DNA of 64,000 bases from Synechococcus sp. J7-Johnson (GCF_024345795.1 NZ_JAGQBU010000005.1:1-64000); one strand, 5' to 3'. Counted from the first letter of the stretch, positions 27,625 to 36,527 are shown. Numbers and translations: made by a program. The notes: generated by a model not told the origin, from the sequence alone.

Positions 27625-28324
27625 AGCGCAGCAGATCGTCGTCGCTGAGCTGCTGACGGCTGGCCAGGTTGAAGTCGCGCTCCAGCAAGGCGCGCCCCTC
27701 CGCCGCTCCCCAGCCCAGCCGCGCCAGCAGCACATCGGAGCTTCGCAGGAGGTCGGCGCGGCGCAGGGGCAGGGCGGCCTGGGCCGGATCCACCCCAGAC
27801 TCCAGCCGTCGCAGGGCGCCGAGGTAGGCGAGCAGATCGGCGTAGCGGATCAGGCGGCTGCGGCTGGGATGACCGAAGGCCCGCTCCAGGTAGATCGACT
27901 CCTGCTCCCGCTCCCAGCCCAGCTGTCTCAGCAGCCGCTCCAGCTCGGCCAGTTCCTCACTCCAGTCGTCGGGATCAGCCAGCGGTTCGGCTTCCGCAGC
28001 AGCCGGCCGGCCAGGAGCCGCGGGGGCTTCGAGGGCCGGAGCAGGCGCTGAAGGCGCTGAAGGTGCCGATGGTGGTGCTGGTGGTGCTGGTGGAGCCGTT
28101 CGCTCATCTGGCTGCACAGCCGGCTGGTGAGCACCGATCGGCTGTGACAGCCGGGCAGGGTCCTGCAGCCGCCGCAGAAGCCGCTGCAGCGCACGGTCTT
28201 CAGCGGCCTCGGCCGTTGGCGCCTCCCCGAGGGCGCTGCCCAGGCAACGGCCGTCTTCCCAGGCACTCACCTCCACGACCCGCTGGCCGGAATCGGCATG
28301 GGCCAGTCGTGCCCGAAGCAGCAT
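27533..28324 (-). CDS. Conserved-looking protein with Pro/Ala linker, unknown function
   Basis: The 263-residue protein has an N-terminal region of about 60 residues (LARLAHADSGQRVVEVSAWEDG is its core, shown in part as RVVEVSAWEDG). A low-complexity Pro/Ala/Ser linker (about 72-110) follows, then a helical C-terminal region with repeated Arg/Leu-rich helices (LERLLRQLGWEREQES, RYADLLAYLGALRRLES, RADLLRSSDVLLARLGW). There is no signal peptide or membrane segment. I do not recognise the family. It overlaps the convergent gene at its 3' end by 92 bp and diverges from terC. Confidence 0.6.
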   Translation of the reverse strand: MLLRARLAHADSGQRVVEVSAWEDGRCLGSALGEAPTAEAAEDRALQRLLRRLQDPARLSQPIGAHQPAVQPDERTAPPAPPAPPSAPSAPSAPAPALEAPAAPGRPAAAEAEPLADPDDWSEELAELERLLRQLGWEREQESIYLERAFGHPSRSRLIRYADLLAYLGALRRLESGVDPAQAALPLRRADLLRSSDVLLARLGWGAAEGRALLERDFNLASRQQLSDDDLLRFNELLAQRLEAPTAPCPEHDIPSPAGSAPG

Positions 28325-28352
28325 GGCAGGGGAGCCGGTGACAGTGACTTTC

Positions 28353-28358
28353 TAGAGT
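28353..28358 (+). promoter_or_regulatory. Candidate -10 element for the TerC gene
   Basis: TAGAGT lies 27 bp before the ATG at 28385 within the 60-bp divergent spacer. It fits the recurring TANNNT pattern and implies a leader of about 20 nt. Confidence 0.35.
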
Positions 28359-28384
28359 GGCGCCACCGAACCCGCTGCACGCCA

Positions 28385-29170
28385 ATGGAAGCGGAGTCGA
28401 TCCCCTCCCTCACTCCCCTGCTGGAAGGGGCGGATCAGTGGGGGGAGCTGCTGCTGCTGCTGCCGCTGCTGGTGGCTCTCGAAGCGGTGCTCTCCGCCGA
28501 CAACGCCATTGCCCTGGCCGCCATCTCCCGGCGGTTGCATGATCCGCAACGCCAGCGTCAGGCCCTCAACCTCGGACTGGGCCTGGCCCTGGTTTTTCGC
28601 CTGGGGTTGATCCTGCTGGCCCGCTGGGTGCTGAACTTCTGGCCCCTGCAGCTGGCCGCCGCCGGCTATCTGCTCTGGCTGTGCGGGAGCAACCTGCTGC
28701 AACCCGGCGATGAAACCAGCGGCGACGGGCCGGAGCCCGCCAGCGACGCTGCCGCCGCCACGGCGCTTCATGCCCAGGCGGCCAACGACTCGGGCGGCCA
28801 TCACGGCGCTGGCGGGCTGGGGTCCGTGGTGCTCACCCTGGCGGTCACCGACCTCGCCTTCTCCCTCGACAGCGTGTCCGCCGCGGTGGCCGTCAGTGAT
28901 CGGCTCTGGCTGGTGATGACCGGCGGGGTGATCGGGGTGGTCGCCCTGCGCCTCACGGCCGAGCTGTTCATCCGTTGGCTGGGTGTGTACACCAACCTGG
29001 AGCGGGCCGGGTACCTGGCTGTCGGCCTGGTGGGGCTGCGCCTGCTGCTCCGCCTCGGGCTGCCCCAGTTGGTACCACCTGAGTGGACCCTGCTGCTGCT
29101 GGTGGCGGGTTTGTTCCTCTGGGGGTTCTCCAGACGAGTGAGCGGCGAGACCGGTGAGGTGAACCCCTGA
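28385..29170 (+). CDS. TerC family integral membrane protein
   Basis: The 261-residue protein has seven or more membrane segments and the two acidic TerC motifs: LEAVLSADNAIALAAISRR (about residues 33-51) and LAVTDLAFSLDSVSAAVAV (about 152-170). TerC proteins are linked to tellurite resistance and to metal export or metalation of exported enzymes. Plant TerC is needed for thylakoid formation. A His/Asp-rich cytoplasmic loop (NDSGGHHGAGG) between the halves could bind metal. The gene is followed within a few bases by a small Cys-rich protein gene. Confidence 0.85.
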   Translation: MEAESIPSLTPLLEGADQWGELLLLLPLLVALEAVLSADNAIALAAISRRLHDPQRQRQALNLGLGLALVFRLGLILLARWVLNFWPLQLAAAGYLLWLCGSNLLQPGDETSGDGPEPASDAAAATALHAQAANDSGGHHGAGGLGSVVLTLAVTDLAFSLDSVSAAVAVSDRLWLVMTGGVIGVVALRLTAELFIRWLGVYTNLERAGYLAVGLVGLRLLLRLGLPQLVPPEWTLLLLVAGLFLWGFSRRVSGETGEVNP

Positions 29171-29175
29171 AGCCC

Positions 29176-29529
29176 TTGCGCATCGAACTTCGCCAGGCCG
29201 GCAGTGGCCTGCTGCTTGCCCAGCTCGAGCTTGATGAGCTGGGTGAGATTCCCCAGCCCGGCCGTTGGTTTCTGCATGGAAGCCGCAGTTTCCTGGTGCT
29301 GCAGCGGCACCACCGCTACCAGCTGCGCAATGGACGCTATGAACTGGCCACGGTGGCCCTGCAGGTGAAAGCGGAGCGCCAGCCCAGGGAGGCTCGCTGG
29401 TGGAACGGAGGCTGGGTGATCGGCGACCCCAGCTGCCGCTACAACGCCCGTTCACCGCTGTTGCGCTGTGCCGTGCTCCCGGACGGCCCCTGCGAGCGTT
29501 GCGCCCATCACAGCGGCCGGCAGAGCTGA
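29176..29529 (+). CDS. DUF6464-like cysteine-rich protein
   Basis: The 117-residue protein has a beta-rich N-terminal half (GRWFLHGSRSFLVLQRHHRYQL) and a C-terminal Cys cluster, GDPSCRYNARSPLLRCAV followed by GPCERCAHH, with four Cys and two His in about 30 residues that suggest a zinc or iron-sulfur site. It resembles a small cyanobacterial family (DUF6464 as I recall). Function is unknown. The start is a TTG at 29176, five bases after the terC stop, so translation is probably coupled. Confidence 0.7.
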   Translation: MRIELRQAGSGLLLAQLELDELGEIPQPGRWFLHGSRSFLVLQRHHRYQLRNGRYELATVALQVKAERQPREARWWNGGWVIGDPSCRYNARSPLLRCAVLPDGPCERCAHHSGRQS

Positions 29530-29542
29530 AGCGGGCTCAGCG

Positions 29543-29570
29543 GTACGTCCTCAGCAGTACGTCCTCAGCT
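29543..29570. repeat. Tandem 14-bp direct repeat at a stop codon
   Basis: The unit GTACGTCCTCAGC plus one base occurs twice in tandem (29543-29556, 29557-29570), differing only in the last base. On the minus strand it duplicates the end and TGA stop of the UPF0016 transporter gene. It resembles the other tandem duplication at a stop codon near 16480. Confidence 0.8.
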
Positions 29571-30212
29571 CAGGGCCTGGCGCAGGGCCACCGCGGCAAA
29601 CGCCAGGAACAGGCCCCCACTGAGCCGGTAAAGCAGACGCTCGGAGAGGAGCTGGCCGATCCATTTGCCCGCCCCAACCGCCAGACCCGTCACCAGGGCA
29701 TGACCCGCCAGGGTTCCCGCCAGCAGTGCGTTGAAGGTGAACCCTGGCGCCGTGGCCAGAAAGACGGTGGCGAACTGGGTGCGATCGCCCAGTTCGGCCA
29801 TGAAAACCAGCAGGAAGGCTTCACGCACCACCAGCCAGCCCCCCGCCCGGCTCTGGTCCTGGCTGGCTTCGGCGGCATTGACCAGATCCTCGGCCTCCTG
29901 GGCCTCCTGCTCGGCGGCCTGGTCACCCATGGCCTGGGCATCGATCAGCAGCTTCAGACCGAACCCACCGAAGAGCACGGCCGCCAGCCAGGGCACCAGC
30001 TCAGGCGGCAGCAAACTGCGCAGCCCCAGACCCAGGGCCAGGGAAATCAGCGTGACGGCCGCCAGGGCTGCAAATGCCCCGATGAAGACCCAGCGGGCCC
30101 GGTGGCGGGCGGCCAACAGAAAGGCCACGAAAAAGGTCTTGTCCCCCAGCTCCGCCAGCGTGATCGCCGTGAAGCTGGAGCCGAACGCGGCGATGGCGGG
30201 ATCGCTGGCCAT
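29565..30212 (-). CDS. UPF0016 / GDT1 / TMEM165 family Mn2+ or Ca2+ transporter
   Basis: The 215-residue membrane protein contains two copies of the family signature, LAELGDKTFF (about residues 20-29) and MAELGDRTQFA (about 138-148), separated by an acidic cytoplasmic loop (EQEAQEAEDL). In Synechocystis the single UPF0016 protein (Mnx/PAM71 type) moves manganese out of the cytoplasm, into the thylakoid lumen or periplasm, supporting photosystem II. The same role is inferred here. It begins 20 bp after sbtB on the same strand, so it may be transcribed with sbtA and sbtB. Confidence 0.88.
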   Translation of the reverse strand: MASDPAIAAFGSSFTAITLAELGDKTFFVAFLLAARHRARWVFIGAFAALAAVTLISLALGLGLRSLLPPELVPWLAAVLFGGFGLKLLIDAQAMGDQAAEQEAQEAEDLVNAAEASQDQSRAGGWLVVREAFLLVFMAELGDRTQFATVFLATAPGFTFNALLAGTLAGHALVTGLAVGAGKWIGQLLSERLLYRLSGGLFLAFAAVALRQALS

Positions 30213-30232
30213 GGAGTGTTTGGGGCTGGTGC

Positions 30233-30514
30233 TCAGAGCGGCTCGGCCTGGGAGACGAAGCCAACTCCTCCGTAGTACTCCAGGATCGGCCGCAGACCCT
30301 GGCGGAGGGTCTCGATCGCCTCGTTCTCGCAGAACACCATGACGTGGACGTTGGCGCCCAGGCCACTGAATTCCATCGATTCCGAGACCGAGCCATGGGG
30401 CCCGCGCCCCGTGACATGACGGACCACCGAGTAACCGGGGGCGCCGGCGGCATCGATCAGTTGCACCACCTTCTCGAGTTCCCGTTCACTGCAGATCAGA
30501 TCAAGACGTTGCAT
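30233..30514 (-). CDS. sbtB: PII-like regulator of SbtA
   Basis: The 93-residue protein has the ferredoxin-like PII fold: MQRLDLICSERELEKVVQLID, the T-loop region GRGPHGSVSESMEFSGLGANV and the strand VHVMVFCENEAIETLRQGL. It follows sbtA by 27 bp. SbtB trimers bind cAMP, AMP or ADP and control the bicarbonate transporter. The C-terminus stops at YYGGVGFVSQAEPL, without the extra Cys-containing R-loop seen in longer SbtB proteins such as that of Synechocystis. A thioredoxin-responsive switch is therefore absent here. Confidence 0.9.
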   Translation of the reverse strand: MQRLDLICSERELEKVVQLIDAAGAPGYSVVRHVTGRGPHGSVSESMEFSGLGANVHVMVFCENEAIETLRQGLRPILEYYGGVGFVSQAEPL

Positions 30515-30541
30515 AGCAAAAGCCGGACACTCAGACAGGAA

Positions 30542-31537
30542 TCAGACGGCAGGGATGACCAGCCTCACCATCGCCATGTAAAGCGGGATGCCCACGATGA
30601 TGTTGAACGGAAAGGTCACCCCCAGGGCCGTGGAGATGTAGAGGCTCGGGCTGGCCTGGGGCACGGTCATCCGCATCGCCGCTGGCACCGCGATGTAAGA
30701 GGCACTGGCGCTGAGCACGATGAACAGGAGCGCATCCCCCTGGGGCAGCCCCAGCAGCCACGACACCGCCAGCCCCACGCCGGCATTGAACAGGGGCATG
30801 AGCACGGCGAAGCCGATCAGGAAGGCCCCGGCCCGCTTGAGATCTGCCACCCGCTGGGCCGCCACGATGCCCATGTCGAGCAGGAAGAAACTGAGGGCTC
30901 CGTAGAAGAGCTTGCCGGTGAAGGGCTCCATCTTCTCCAGACCCGAGGGGCTGTAGCCCGCCACCAGCACACCGATCACCAGGCTGCCCACCAACAGGAA
31001 CACAGAGCTGTTCAGGAACGCCTCGTGCAGCAGCGCGCCCCAGCGCATGCCCTGCCCCTCACCCGGCGACTGCTTCCCCCCAGCCAGCTTCACCAGCAGC
31101 AGTCCGACGATGATCGCCGGGGATTCCATCAGCGCCAGGGCCGCCACCATGAAGCCGTCGTGGGGCATGCCGGTGAGGCCCAGGAAGCTCTCCGCCGTGA
31201 TGAAGGTGACAGCACTGATGGAGCCGTAGGTGGCGGCGATCGCGGCTGCGTTGTAGGTGTCGAGCTGCCGCTTGAGCACCAGGAAGCTGTAGAGGGGCAC
31301 CAGAGCCGACATCAGCATCGCCGCCGCGATCGTGCTGATCACCTGGGGGCCGAGGCCGCTGCGGAGCAGCTCCACACCCCCCTTGAAGCCAATCGCCAGC
31401 AGCAGATAAAGGGAGAACAGCTTCGGCAGCGGTGCCGGGATCTCCAGGTCGGATCCCACCAGCACCGCGATCACCCCGAGTGCAAAGAACAGCACCGGTG
31501 GCGAGAGCAGGTTCTGCAGAACCAGGCTGGTCTCCAT
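30542..31537 (-). CDS. sbtA: Sodium-dependent bicarbonate transporter
   Basis: SbtA imports HCO3- with Na+ across the plasma membrane as part of the CO2-concentrating mechanism. The 331-residue protein has about ten membrane helices in two inverted halves. Family landmarks are YGSISAVTFITAESFL (about residues 86-101) and ESPAIIVGLLL in the first half, and LSASASYIAVPAAMRMTVPQ near the end. The cytoplasmic loop between the halves (KLAGGKQSPGEGQG) is short compared with Synechocystis SbtA. It heads a unit with sbtB and the Mn/Ca transporter. On the minus strand a TAGTCT hexamer at 31571-31576, 34 bp upstream, is a candidate -10. Confidence 0.93.
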   Translation of the reverse strand: METSLVLQNLLSPPVLFFALGVIAVLVGSDLEIPAPLPKLFSLYLLLAIGFKGGVELLRSGLGPQVISTIAAAMLMSALVPLYSFLVLKRQLDTYNAAAIAATYGSISAVTFITAESFLGLTGMPHDGFMVAALALMESPAIIVGLLLVKLAGGKQSPGEGQGMRWGALLHEAFLNSSVFLLVGSLVIGVLVAGYSPSGLEKMEPFTGKLFYGALSFFLLDMGIVAAQRVADLKRAGAFLIGFAVLMPLFNAGVGLAVSWLLGLPQGDALLFIVLSASASYIAVPAAMRMTVPQASPSLYISTALGVTFPFNIIVGIPLYMAMVRLVIPAV

Positions 31538-31671
31538 CGGCGGCCCGGCTACCTGCTGAACGTGACCGGGAGACTATCGGCGCTGCCTGGAAGGGGCCGG
31601 ACGACCGATGGGATCAGCACAGATCGAAACGACAGAGACCAGTCAGCGCCGCAGTTCGAGAATCGGGGGGC

Positions 31672-32505
31672 TCAGCCCTTCACCGCATCGCCGCTGGCGC
31701 TGGGGAGGATGTAGCGCTGCAGCAGTACGAACAGCACAAGCACCGGCAGAATCGAAACCACCGACCCTGCCGCCACCAGCCGCCAGTCGAGCGAGAAGCT
31801 GCTGGCCAGTTGCTGCAGTCCCAGGGGCAGGGTGTAGAGCCTGGGGTCATCGAGGATCACCAGGGGCCAGAGGAAATCACTCCAGGTACCGATGAACACA
31901 AACATCGCCAGGGTGATCAGGTCGGCCCGGGCGGCGGGGATCATCACATTCCACCATTCGCCCAACGGGGTACAGCCATCGATGCGGGCCGCCTCCTCCA
32001 GCTCCACAGGCACACCGAGAAAACTCTGACGGAGCAGAAAGATGCCGAAAGCCGTGGCTGCCTGGGGCACAATCAAAGCCCAGAGGGTGTTTCTCAGGCC
32101 TAGCTGAACCATCATCAGATAGAGGGGAATCATCACCACCTGGAAGGGAATCAGGATGGTGGCCACCACCAGGGCAAGCACCAGGCCCCGACCGGCGAAG
32201 CGCATCCGCGCCAGCGGATAGGCCGCCAGCGAACAGAACAGCAGGTTGCCCAGAACCGCCAGCAGGCTCACCACCGTGCTGTTGAACAGGTAGAGGCCCA
32301 GGGGATGGTCGGCGAAGAGGCGGCCGTAGGCCTCCAGGCTCGGCTGGGCCGGAATCAGGGACGGCGGGGTTGAAAAGATGTCTTCGGCGGGCCCCTTGAG
32401 CGATGTGCTCACCAGCCAGAGCAGGGGCACGAGCATCAGCAGGGCCAGCAGCAACAAAGCACCCAGTTGCAGGGCGCTCGCCCAGAGAGGCCGCTGCTCC
32501 TTCAC
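31672..32505 (-). CDS. Carbohydrate-type ABC transporter permease (MalG/GgtD-like), orphan
   Basis: The 277-residue inner-membrane protein has six predicted helices and the EAA coupling motif [21 protein letters not shown] (about residues 168-188), typical of CUT1-family sugar permeases. In cyanobacteria such subunits serve glucosylglycerol, sucrose or trehalose uptake. It overlaps leuA by 4 bp (ATGA), but no binding protein, partner permease or ATPase is beside it, so those must lie elsewhere. The substrate is unknown. Confidence 0.8.
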   Translation of the reverse strand: MKEQRPLWASALQLGALLLLALLMLVPLLWLVSTSLKGPAEDIFSTPPSLIPAQPSLEAYGRLFADHPLGLYLFNSTVVSLLAVLGNLLFCSLAAYPLARMRFAGRGLVLALVVATILIPFQVVMIPLYLMMVQLGLRNTLWALIVPQAATAFGIFLLRQSFLGVPVELEEAARIDGCTPLGEWWNVMIPAARADLITLAMFVFIGTWSDFLWPLVILDDPRLYTLPLGLQQLASSFSLDWRLVAAGSVVSILPVLVLFVLLQRYILPSASGDAVKG

Positions 32506-34124
32506 AGCCGCGGCAGCTCCGCCACCGGCACAGACGCCATCTGGGGATGCAGGGGCTGGCGCTCCATGCCATGCACCAGCCGGTTGAGGGCGTTGACGAA
32601 GGCCTGGGCCGCGGCCACCACGATGTCGGTGTCGGCGGCATGGCCGGCGTAGAGCACCCCTTGATGGCGCAGGCGGATCGTGACCTCCCCCATAGCATCG
32701 ATGCCGCCTGTGACCGACTTGACGCTGAACTCCACCAGCTCGTTTGGCACCCGCGCCAGGCTGTTGAGGGCCTGGCAGACGGCATCGACCGGACCGGTGC
32801 CGATGGCGGCTTCGGTCAGCTCGGCGCCATCACTGGTGGTGAGGGTGACGGTGGCCGTGGGCCGCAGGTTGGTGCCGGTGCTCACCTGAACCAGCTTGAG
32901 CACGTAGCGGGCCTCGGGCTGCTGGGCCTGATCGCTGACGATCGCCTCCAGATCCCGGTCGGTGATTTCCCGCTTGCGATCAGCCAGTTCCTTGAAGCGG
33001 GCGAAGGCCTCGTCGAGGTCGTCGCGATCGAGGCTGTAGCCCAGATCCTCCAGGCGCGCCCGGAAGGCACTGCGGCCGCTCAGCTTGCCCAGGGAGATGC
33101 GGTTGTCGGCCAGGCCGATGGTGCGGGCATCGACGATCTCGTAGGTGAGGCGGTTCTTCAGAACACCATCCTGATGAATGCCCGATTCATGGGCGAAGGC
33201 GTTGGCACCCACGATCGCCTTGTTTGGCTGCACCACCATGCCGGTGAGGTTGCTCACCAGGCGGGACGTCTTGTAGATCTCCTCGGTGCGCACCCCCGTC
33301 AGCGGCTCGCTGCTGCCGGCCTCTCGGCCGAGAAAGGGGTTGAAGTAGGCGCGGCGCACGTGCAGCGCCATCACCAGCTCCTCAAGCGAGGCATTGCCGG
33401 CCCGCTCGCCGATGCCGTTGATCGTGCACTCCAGCTGGCGGGCTCCGTTCTTGACCGCCTCGAGGAAGTTGGCCACCGCCAGACCGAGGTCGTTATGACC
33501 GTGCACGGAGATCACCGCCTGATCGATGTTGGGCACGTGAACATTGATGCCGGCGATCAGGCTCCCGAATTCGGCCGGAGTGGCGTAGCCCACGGTGTCG
33601 GGGATGTTGATCGTGGTGGCGCCGGCAGCGATGGCGGCCTCGATCACCTCATAGAGGTAGTGGGGATCAGAGCGGCCCGCATCTTCACAGGAGAATTCCA
33701 CGTCATCGACGAGGGAGCGGGCATAGGCAACCATCTCCGCGGTGATCGCCACCACCTCGGCACGACTTTTGCGCAGCTTGTGCTCCAGATGGATGTCGCT
33801 GGTGGCGATGAAGGTGTGGATGCGGCGATTGGCTGCGGGGGCCACCGCCTCGGCACAGGCCTTGATATCGCCGCGGGCTGCCCGGGCGAGACCGCAGATC
33901 ACCGGTCCGTCGGGGGTGCCGACGGCAGCGGCTATGCGCTGGACAGCATTGAAATCACCAGGGCTGGCAAAGGGGAAGCCGGCTTCGATGATGTCGACGC
34001 GCAGGCGGGCGAGCTGTTGGGCAATCGCCAGCTTTTCCTCCAGGTTGAGGCTGGCGCCGGGGGACTGTTCACCATCCCGCAGGGTGGTGTCGAAGATCAG
34101 TACGCGGCCCGGGTCCTTGGCCAT
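32502..34124 (-). CDS. leuA: 2-isopropylmalate synthase
   Basis: LeuA condenses 2-ketoisovalerate with acetyl-CoA, the first step of leucine synthesis. The 540-residue enzyme has the catalytic TIM barrel with [15 protein letters not shown] (about residues 11-25), the metal-binding HGHNDLG and the [10 protein letters not shown]-like segment here reading [16 protein letters not shown], followed by the C-terminal leucine-binding LeuA dimer domain ([17 protein letters not shown]). The length is normal. Leucine feedback control is expected from the intact regulatory domain. Confidence 0.96.
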   Translation of the reverse strand: MAKDPGRVLIFDTTLRDGEQSPGASLNLEEKLAIAQQLARLRVDIIEAGFPFASPGDFNAVQRIAAAVGTPDGPVICGLARAARGDIKACAEAVAPAANRRIHTFIATSDIHLEHKLRKSRAEVVAITAEMVAYARSLVDDVEFSCEDAGRSDPHYLYEVIEAAIAAGATTINIPDTVGYATPAEFGSLIAGINVHVPNIDQAVISVHGHNDLGLAVANFLEAVKNGARQLECTINGIGERAGNASLEELVMALHVRRAYFNPFLGREAGSSEPLTGVRTEEIYKTSRLVSNLTGMVVQPNKAIVGANAFAHESGIHQDGVLKNRLTYEIVDARTIGLADNRISLGKLSGRSAFRARLEDLGYSLDRDDLDEAFARFKELADRKREITDRDLEAIVSDQAQQPEARYVLKLVQVSTGTNLRPTATVTLTTSDGAELTEAAIGTGPVDAVCQALNSLARVPNELVEFSVKSVTGGIDAMGEVTIRLRHQGVLYAGHAADTDIVVAAAQAFVNALNRLVHGMERQPLHPQMASVPVAELPRL

Positions 34125-34163
34125 GACCGTTGCAAGTCGATGTGACTATGAGTTGAACCGATC

Positions 34164-34835
34164 CTAGAGGGGCGGGGAGATCACCACCTGGCTGGCACGG
34201 CTCTCCCCAGCCTCCTGCGGAAGGCGCACCAGCTCCCGGCTCAGCGGCTCGACCCTCACCGGGCTCTCCAGGCCCCGCTGAAACACCGGCGGCTGAACCG
34301 CTTCGGCCTTCTCCAGTTGCTTGCGCCAGCCGGCCAGATCCAGGAAGACATCCACGGCGTTGCGCAGCTCCCTGGGCACCATCCCATCGGCGTTGAGCAG
34401 CGTGATCCGGATTCCCTTCGCCCGCAGGGTTTCAACAACCCGCTCCAGATCCCGGCTGCCGCTGAGGAGCCAGACCTCATCGAGGCGGTGGGCCACCATC
34501 ATCAGATCCAGGCAGATCTCCACATCCAGGTTCGCCCGGGCGAACTGGCGGTGGTCGGGATCCGCGCCGAACTCCCGCAGAGGTTTGCTGCGAACCGTGT
34601 AGCCGAGGCTGGTGAGCGCATCACGGAAGGGCCGCTGATCGGCAGGATCCTTCAGGCCCGTGTACCAGTAGGCGCCATCGAGTTCCACGCCGGGGTCGGC
34701 GGTGGCCAACTCCAGCAGCCGGCGTGGATCGAAGAACCAGCCCAGCTTCTGCTGGGCATAGAACATGCCGTGGCCATCCACGATCACCACGCGCCGAATC
34801 TTGCCTTGATCCACCTGCAACCCATCTCGCCTCAT
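34164..34835 (-). CDS. NYN-domain (LabA/DUF88-like) protein
   Basis: The 223-residue protein contains an NYN/PIN-like nuclease fold with acidic residues in the expected places: VVIVDGHGMF (Asp near residue 20), NLDVEICLDLMM, and WLLSGSRDLERVV with an Asp where the family has SGDSD. The last motif reads SGSRD, so one acidic ligand of SGDSDF is replaced by Ser. NYN proteins act on RNA; cyanobacterial LabA is linked to clock output. Assignment to LabA itself is not justified. A TACGCT hexamer sits only 7 bp before the ATG, so either the mRNA is nearly leaderless or the real start is downstream. Confidence 0.75.
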   Translation of the reverse strand: MRRDGLQVDQGKIRRVVIVDGHGMFYAQQKLGWFFDPRRLLELATADPGVELDGAYWYTGLKDPADQRPFRDALTSLGYTVRSKPLREFGADPDHRQFARANLDVEICLDLMMVAHRLDEVWLLSGSRDLERVVETLRAKGIRITLLNADGMVPRELRNAVDVFLDLAGWRKQLEKAEAVQPPVFQRGLESPVRVEPLSRELVRLPQEAGESRASQVVISPPL

Positions 34836-34886
34836 CGCTTCAGCGTAGAGAAGTGTGATCTTCAGGACTCACAGATGGGTGCCCCG

Positions 34887-34892
34887 TAAGGT
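34887..34892 (+). promoter_or_regulatory. Candidate -10 element for the GH57 gene
   Basis: TAAGGT lies 22 bp before the ATG at 34914 in the 78-bp divergent spacer. It fits the TANNNT pattern, predicting a leader of about 15 nt. Confidence 0.35.
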
Positions 34893-34913
34893 GGCTTCAT
34901 TGATGGATGGTCG

Positions 34914-36527
34914 ATGGCCACAGGCACCCTGGCCCTGGTCCTTCATGCCCATCTCCCCTTTGTTCGGGACAGCCAGCCCGGCTCCCTGGAGGAAGACTGG
35001 TACTTCCAGGCCCTGCTGGAGAGCTATCTGCCGCTGCTGCAGGTGCTGGAAGACAGCCGGGATGATCCTGCCCAGCGGCCCTGCCTCAGCCTCGGGCTTT
35101 CGCCCACCCTGCTGAGCCTGATCAGCGATCCAGTGCTGATCGCGCGCTTCCCCGCCTGGCTCGCCCAGCGCCAACTGTTACTGCGGCAGGCCCCATCCGG
35201 CCACCGCAGCGCTGCCACCGCCCTGGCCGAGACCCTGGAGAGCACCCGCCAGAGCTGGATCGAGAGCGGCGGCCAGCTGCTGCACCGCTTCCGGCAGCTG
35301 CAGCAGGACGGAGTGCTCGACCTGCTCACCTGCGCAGCCACCCACGGCTACCTGCCGCTGCTGCGCCACAGCCCCGAAGCCGTGCGGGCCCAGCTGATCA
35401 ATGCCGTACGCGAGCACCAACGGTTGCTGGGGGAGCGGCCGCTCGGGATCTGGCTGCCGGAGTGCGCGTACTACGAAGGTCTTGATCTGCTGCTGCGGCA
35501 GTGCGGCCTGCGCTACTCGGTGCTCGATGCCCATGGCCTGCTGCATGCCTTGCCGCGGCCGCGCTACGGGGTCTACGCGCCGATCTGCTCGCCTGCCGGC
35601 ATCGCCTTCTTTGCCCGCGATGGCGCCGCCACCCTGCCGGTGTGGTCGGCTTCGGAAGGCTATCCAGGCGATGGCAGCTACAGGGAATTTCACCGCGACC
35701 TGGGCTGGGATCTGCCCGAAGCGGAGCTGCACGCCCATGGCATCAGCACGGCCAGGCCCCTGGGGCTGAAACTGCACAGAGTCAGCAGCCAGGGCTCTGC
35801 TCTCGATCAGAAACTGCCCTACGACCCGGAGGCAGCCGCCCAGCTGGCAGTGGAGCATGCCAGCGCCTATCTGGCAGGGCGCAGCGAGGAGCTGGAAAGC
35901 CTGGCTGCGGCCATGGCCCGTCCCCCCCTGCTGGTGGCACCGTTCGACGCGGAGTTGTTCGGCCACTGGTGGTACGAGGGTCCCCGATTTCTCGCCGAAC
36001 TGTTCCGCCAGGCTCCTGCCGCAGGAGTGGAGTTCAGCAGCCTGCGCGGCGCCTTGATGCGGGAGGAGCCCCTGCAGGTCTGCCGTCCTTCCCCATCGAG
36101 CTGGGGGCAGGGCGGCTACCACCACTACTGGCTCCACCAGAGCAATGCCTGGGTCGTGCCGGAGTGGCATCGCGCCTCCGCGGCGATGGTGAAGCGGGTG
36201 AATGGCGGCGTGGCCTCGGATCACCAGAGGAGGCTGCTCACCCAGGCGGGACGGGAGCTGCTGCTGGCCCAGAGCTCAGACTGGAGTTTCATCCTTCGGG
36301 CCGGCACCACCACCGGACTGGCCCGGGAGAGGATCCACCGTCATCTCGATCGTTTCTGGCGGCTGATGCATGCCATCGACACCGGCGCGGCCTTGCCCGA
36401 TGGCTGGATCGAGAGCATTGAGACCGACGATGGTCTCTTTCCCCAGCTGAACGCGGCGGACTGGGCCAGTGTCAGCGGCCAGCAGACCTCTCCACCAACC
36501 GACGAGCGACCCATCACCCATGCCTGA
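34914..36527 (+). CDS. GH57 1,4-alpha-glucan branching enzyme (DUF1957 type)
   Basis: The 537-residue protein has the GH57 conserved regions: LVLHAHLPFVRD (about residues 7-18), WLPECAYYEG with Glu183 as the likely nucleophile, and PFDAELFGHWW with Asp345 as the likely acid/base. The C-terminal half carries the DUF1957 helical domain (HYYW-like HHYWLHQSNAW, RAGTTTGLARERIHRHLDRF). GH57 branching enzymes introduce alpha-1,6 branches into glycogen. Cyanobacteria often keep one alongside GlgB. The stop overlaps the acyltransferase start by 8 bp. Confidence 0.88.
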   Translation: MATGTLALVLHAHLPFVRDSQPGSLEEDWYFQALLESYLPLLQVLEDSRDDPAQRPCLSLGLSPTLLSLISDPVLIARFPAWLAQRQLLLRQAPSGHRSAATALAETLESTRQSWIESGGQLLHRFRQLQQDGVLDLLTCAATHGYLPLLRHSPEAVRAQLINAVREHQRLLGERPLGIWLPECAYYEGLDLLLRQCGLRYSVLDAHGLLHALPRPRYGVYAPICSPAGIAFFARDGAATLPVWSASEGYPGDGSYREFHRDLGWDLPEAELHAHGISTARPLGLKLHRVSSQGSALDQKLPYDPEAAAQLAVEHASAYLAGRSEELESLAAAMARPPLLVAPFDAELFGHWWYEGPRFLAELFRQAPAAGVEFSSLRGALMREEPLQVCRPSPSSWGQGGYHHYWLHQSNAWVVPEWHRASAAMVKRVNGGVASDHQRRLLTQAGRELLLAQSSDWSFILRAGTTTGLARERIHRHLDRFWRLMHAIDTGAALPDGWIESIETDDGLFPQLNAADWASVSGQQTSPPTDERPITHA

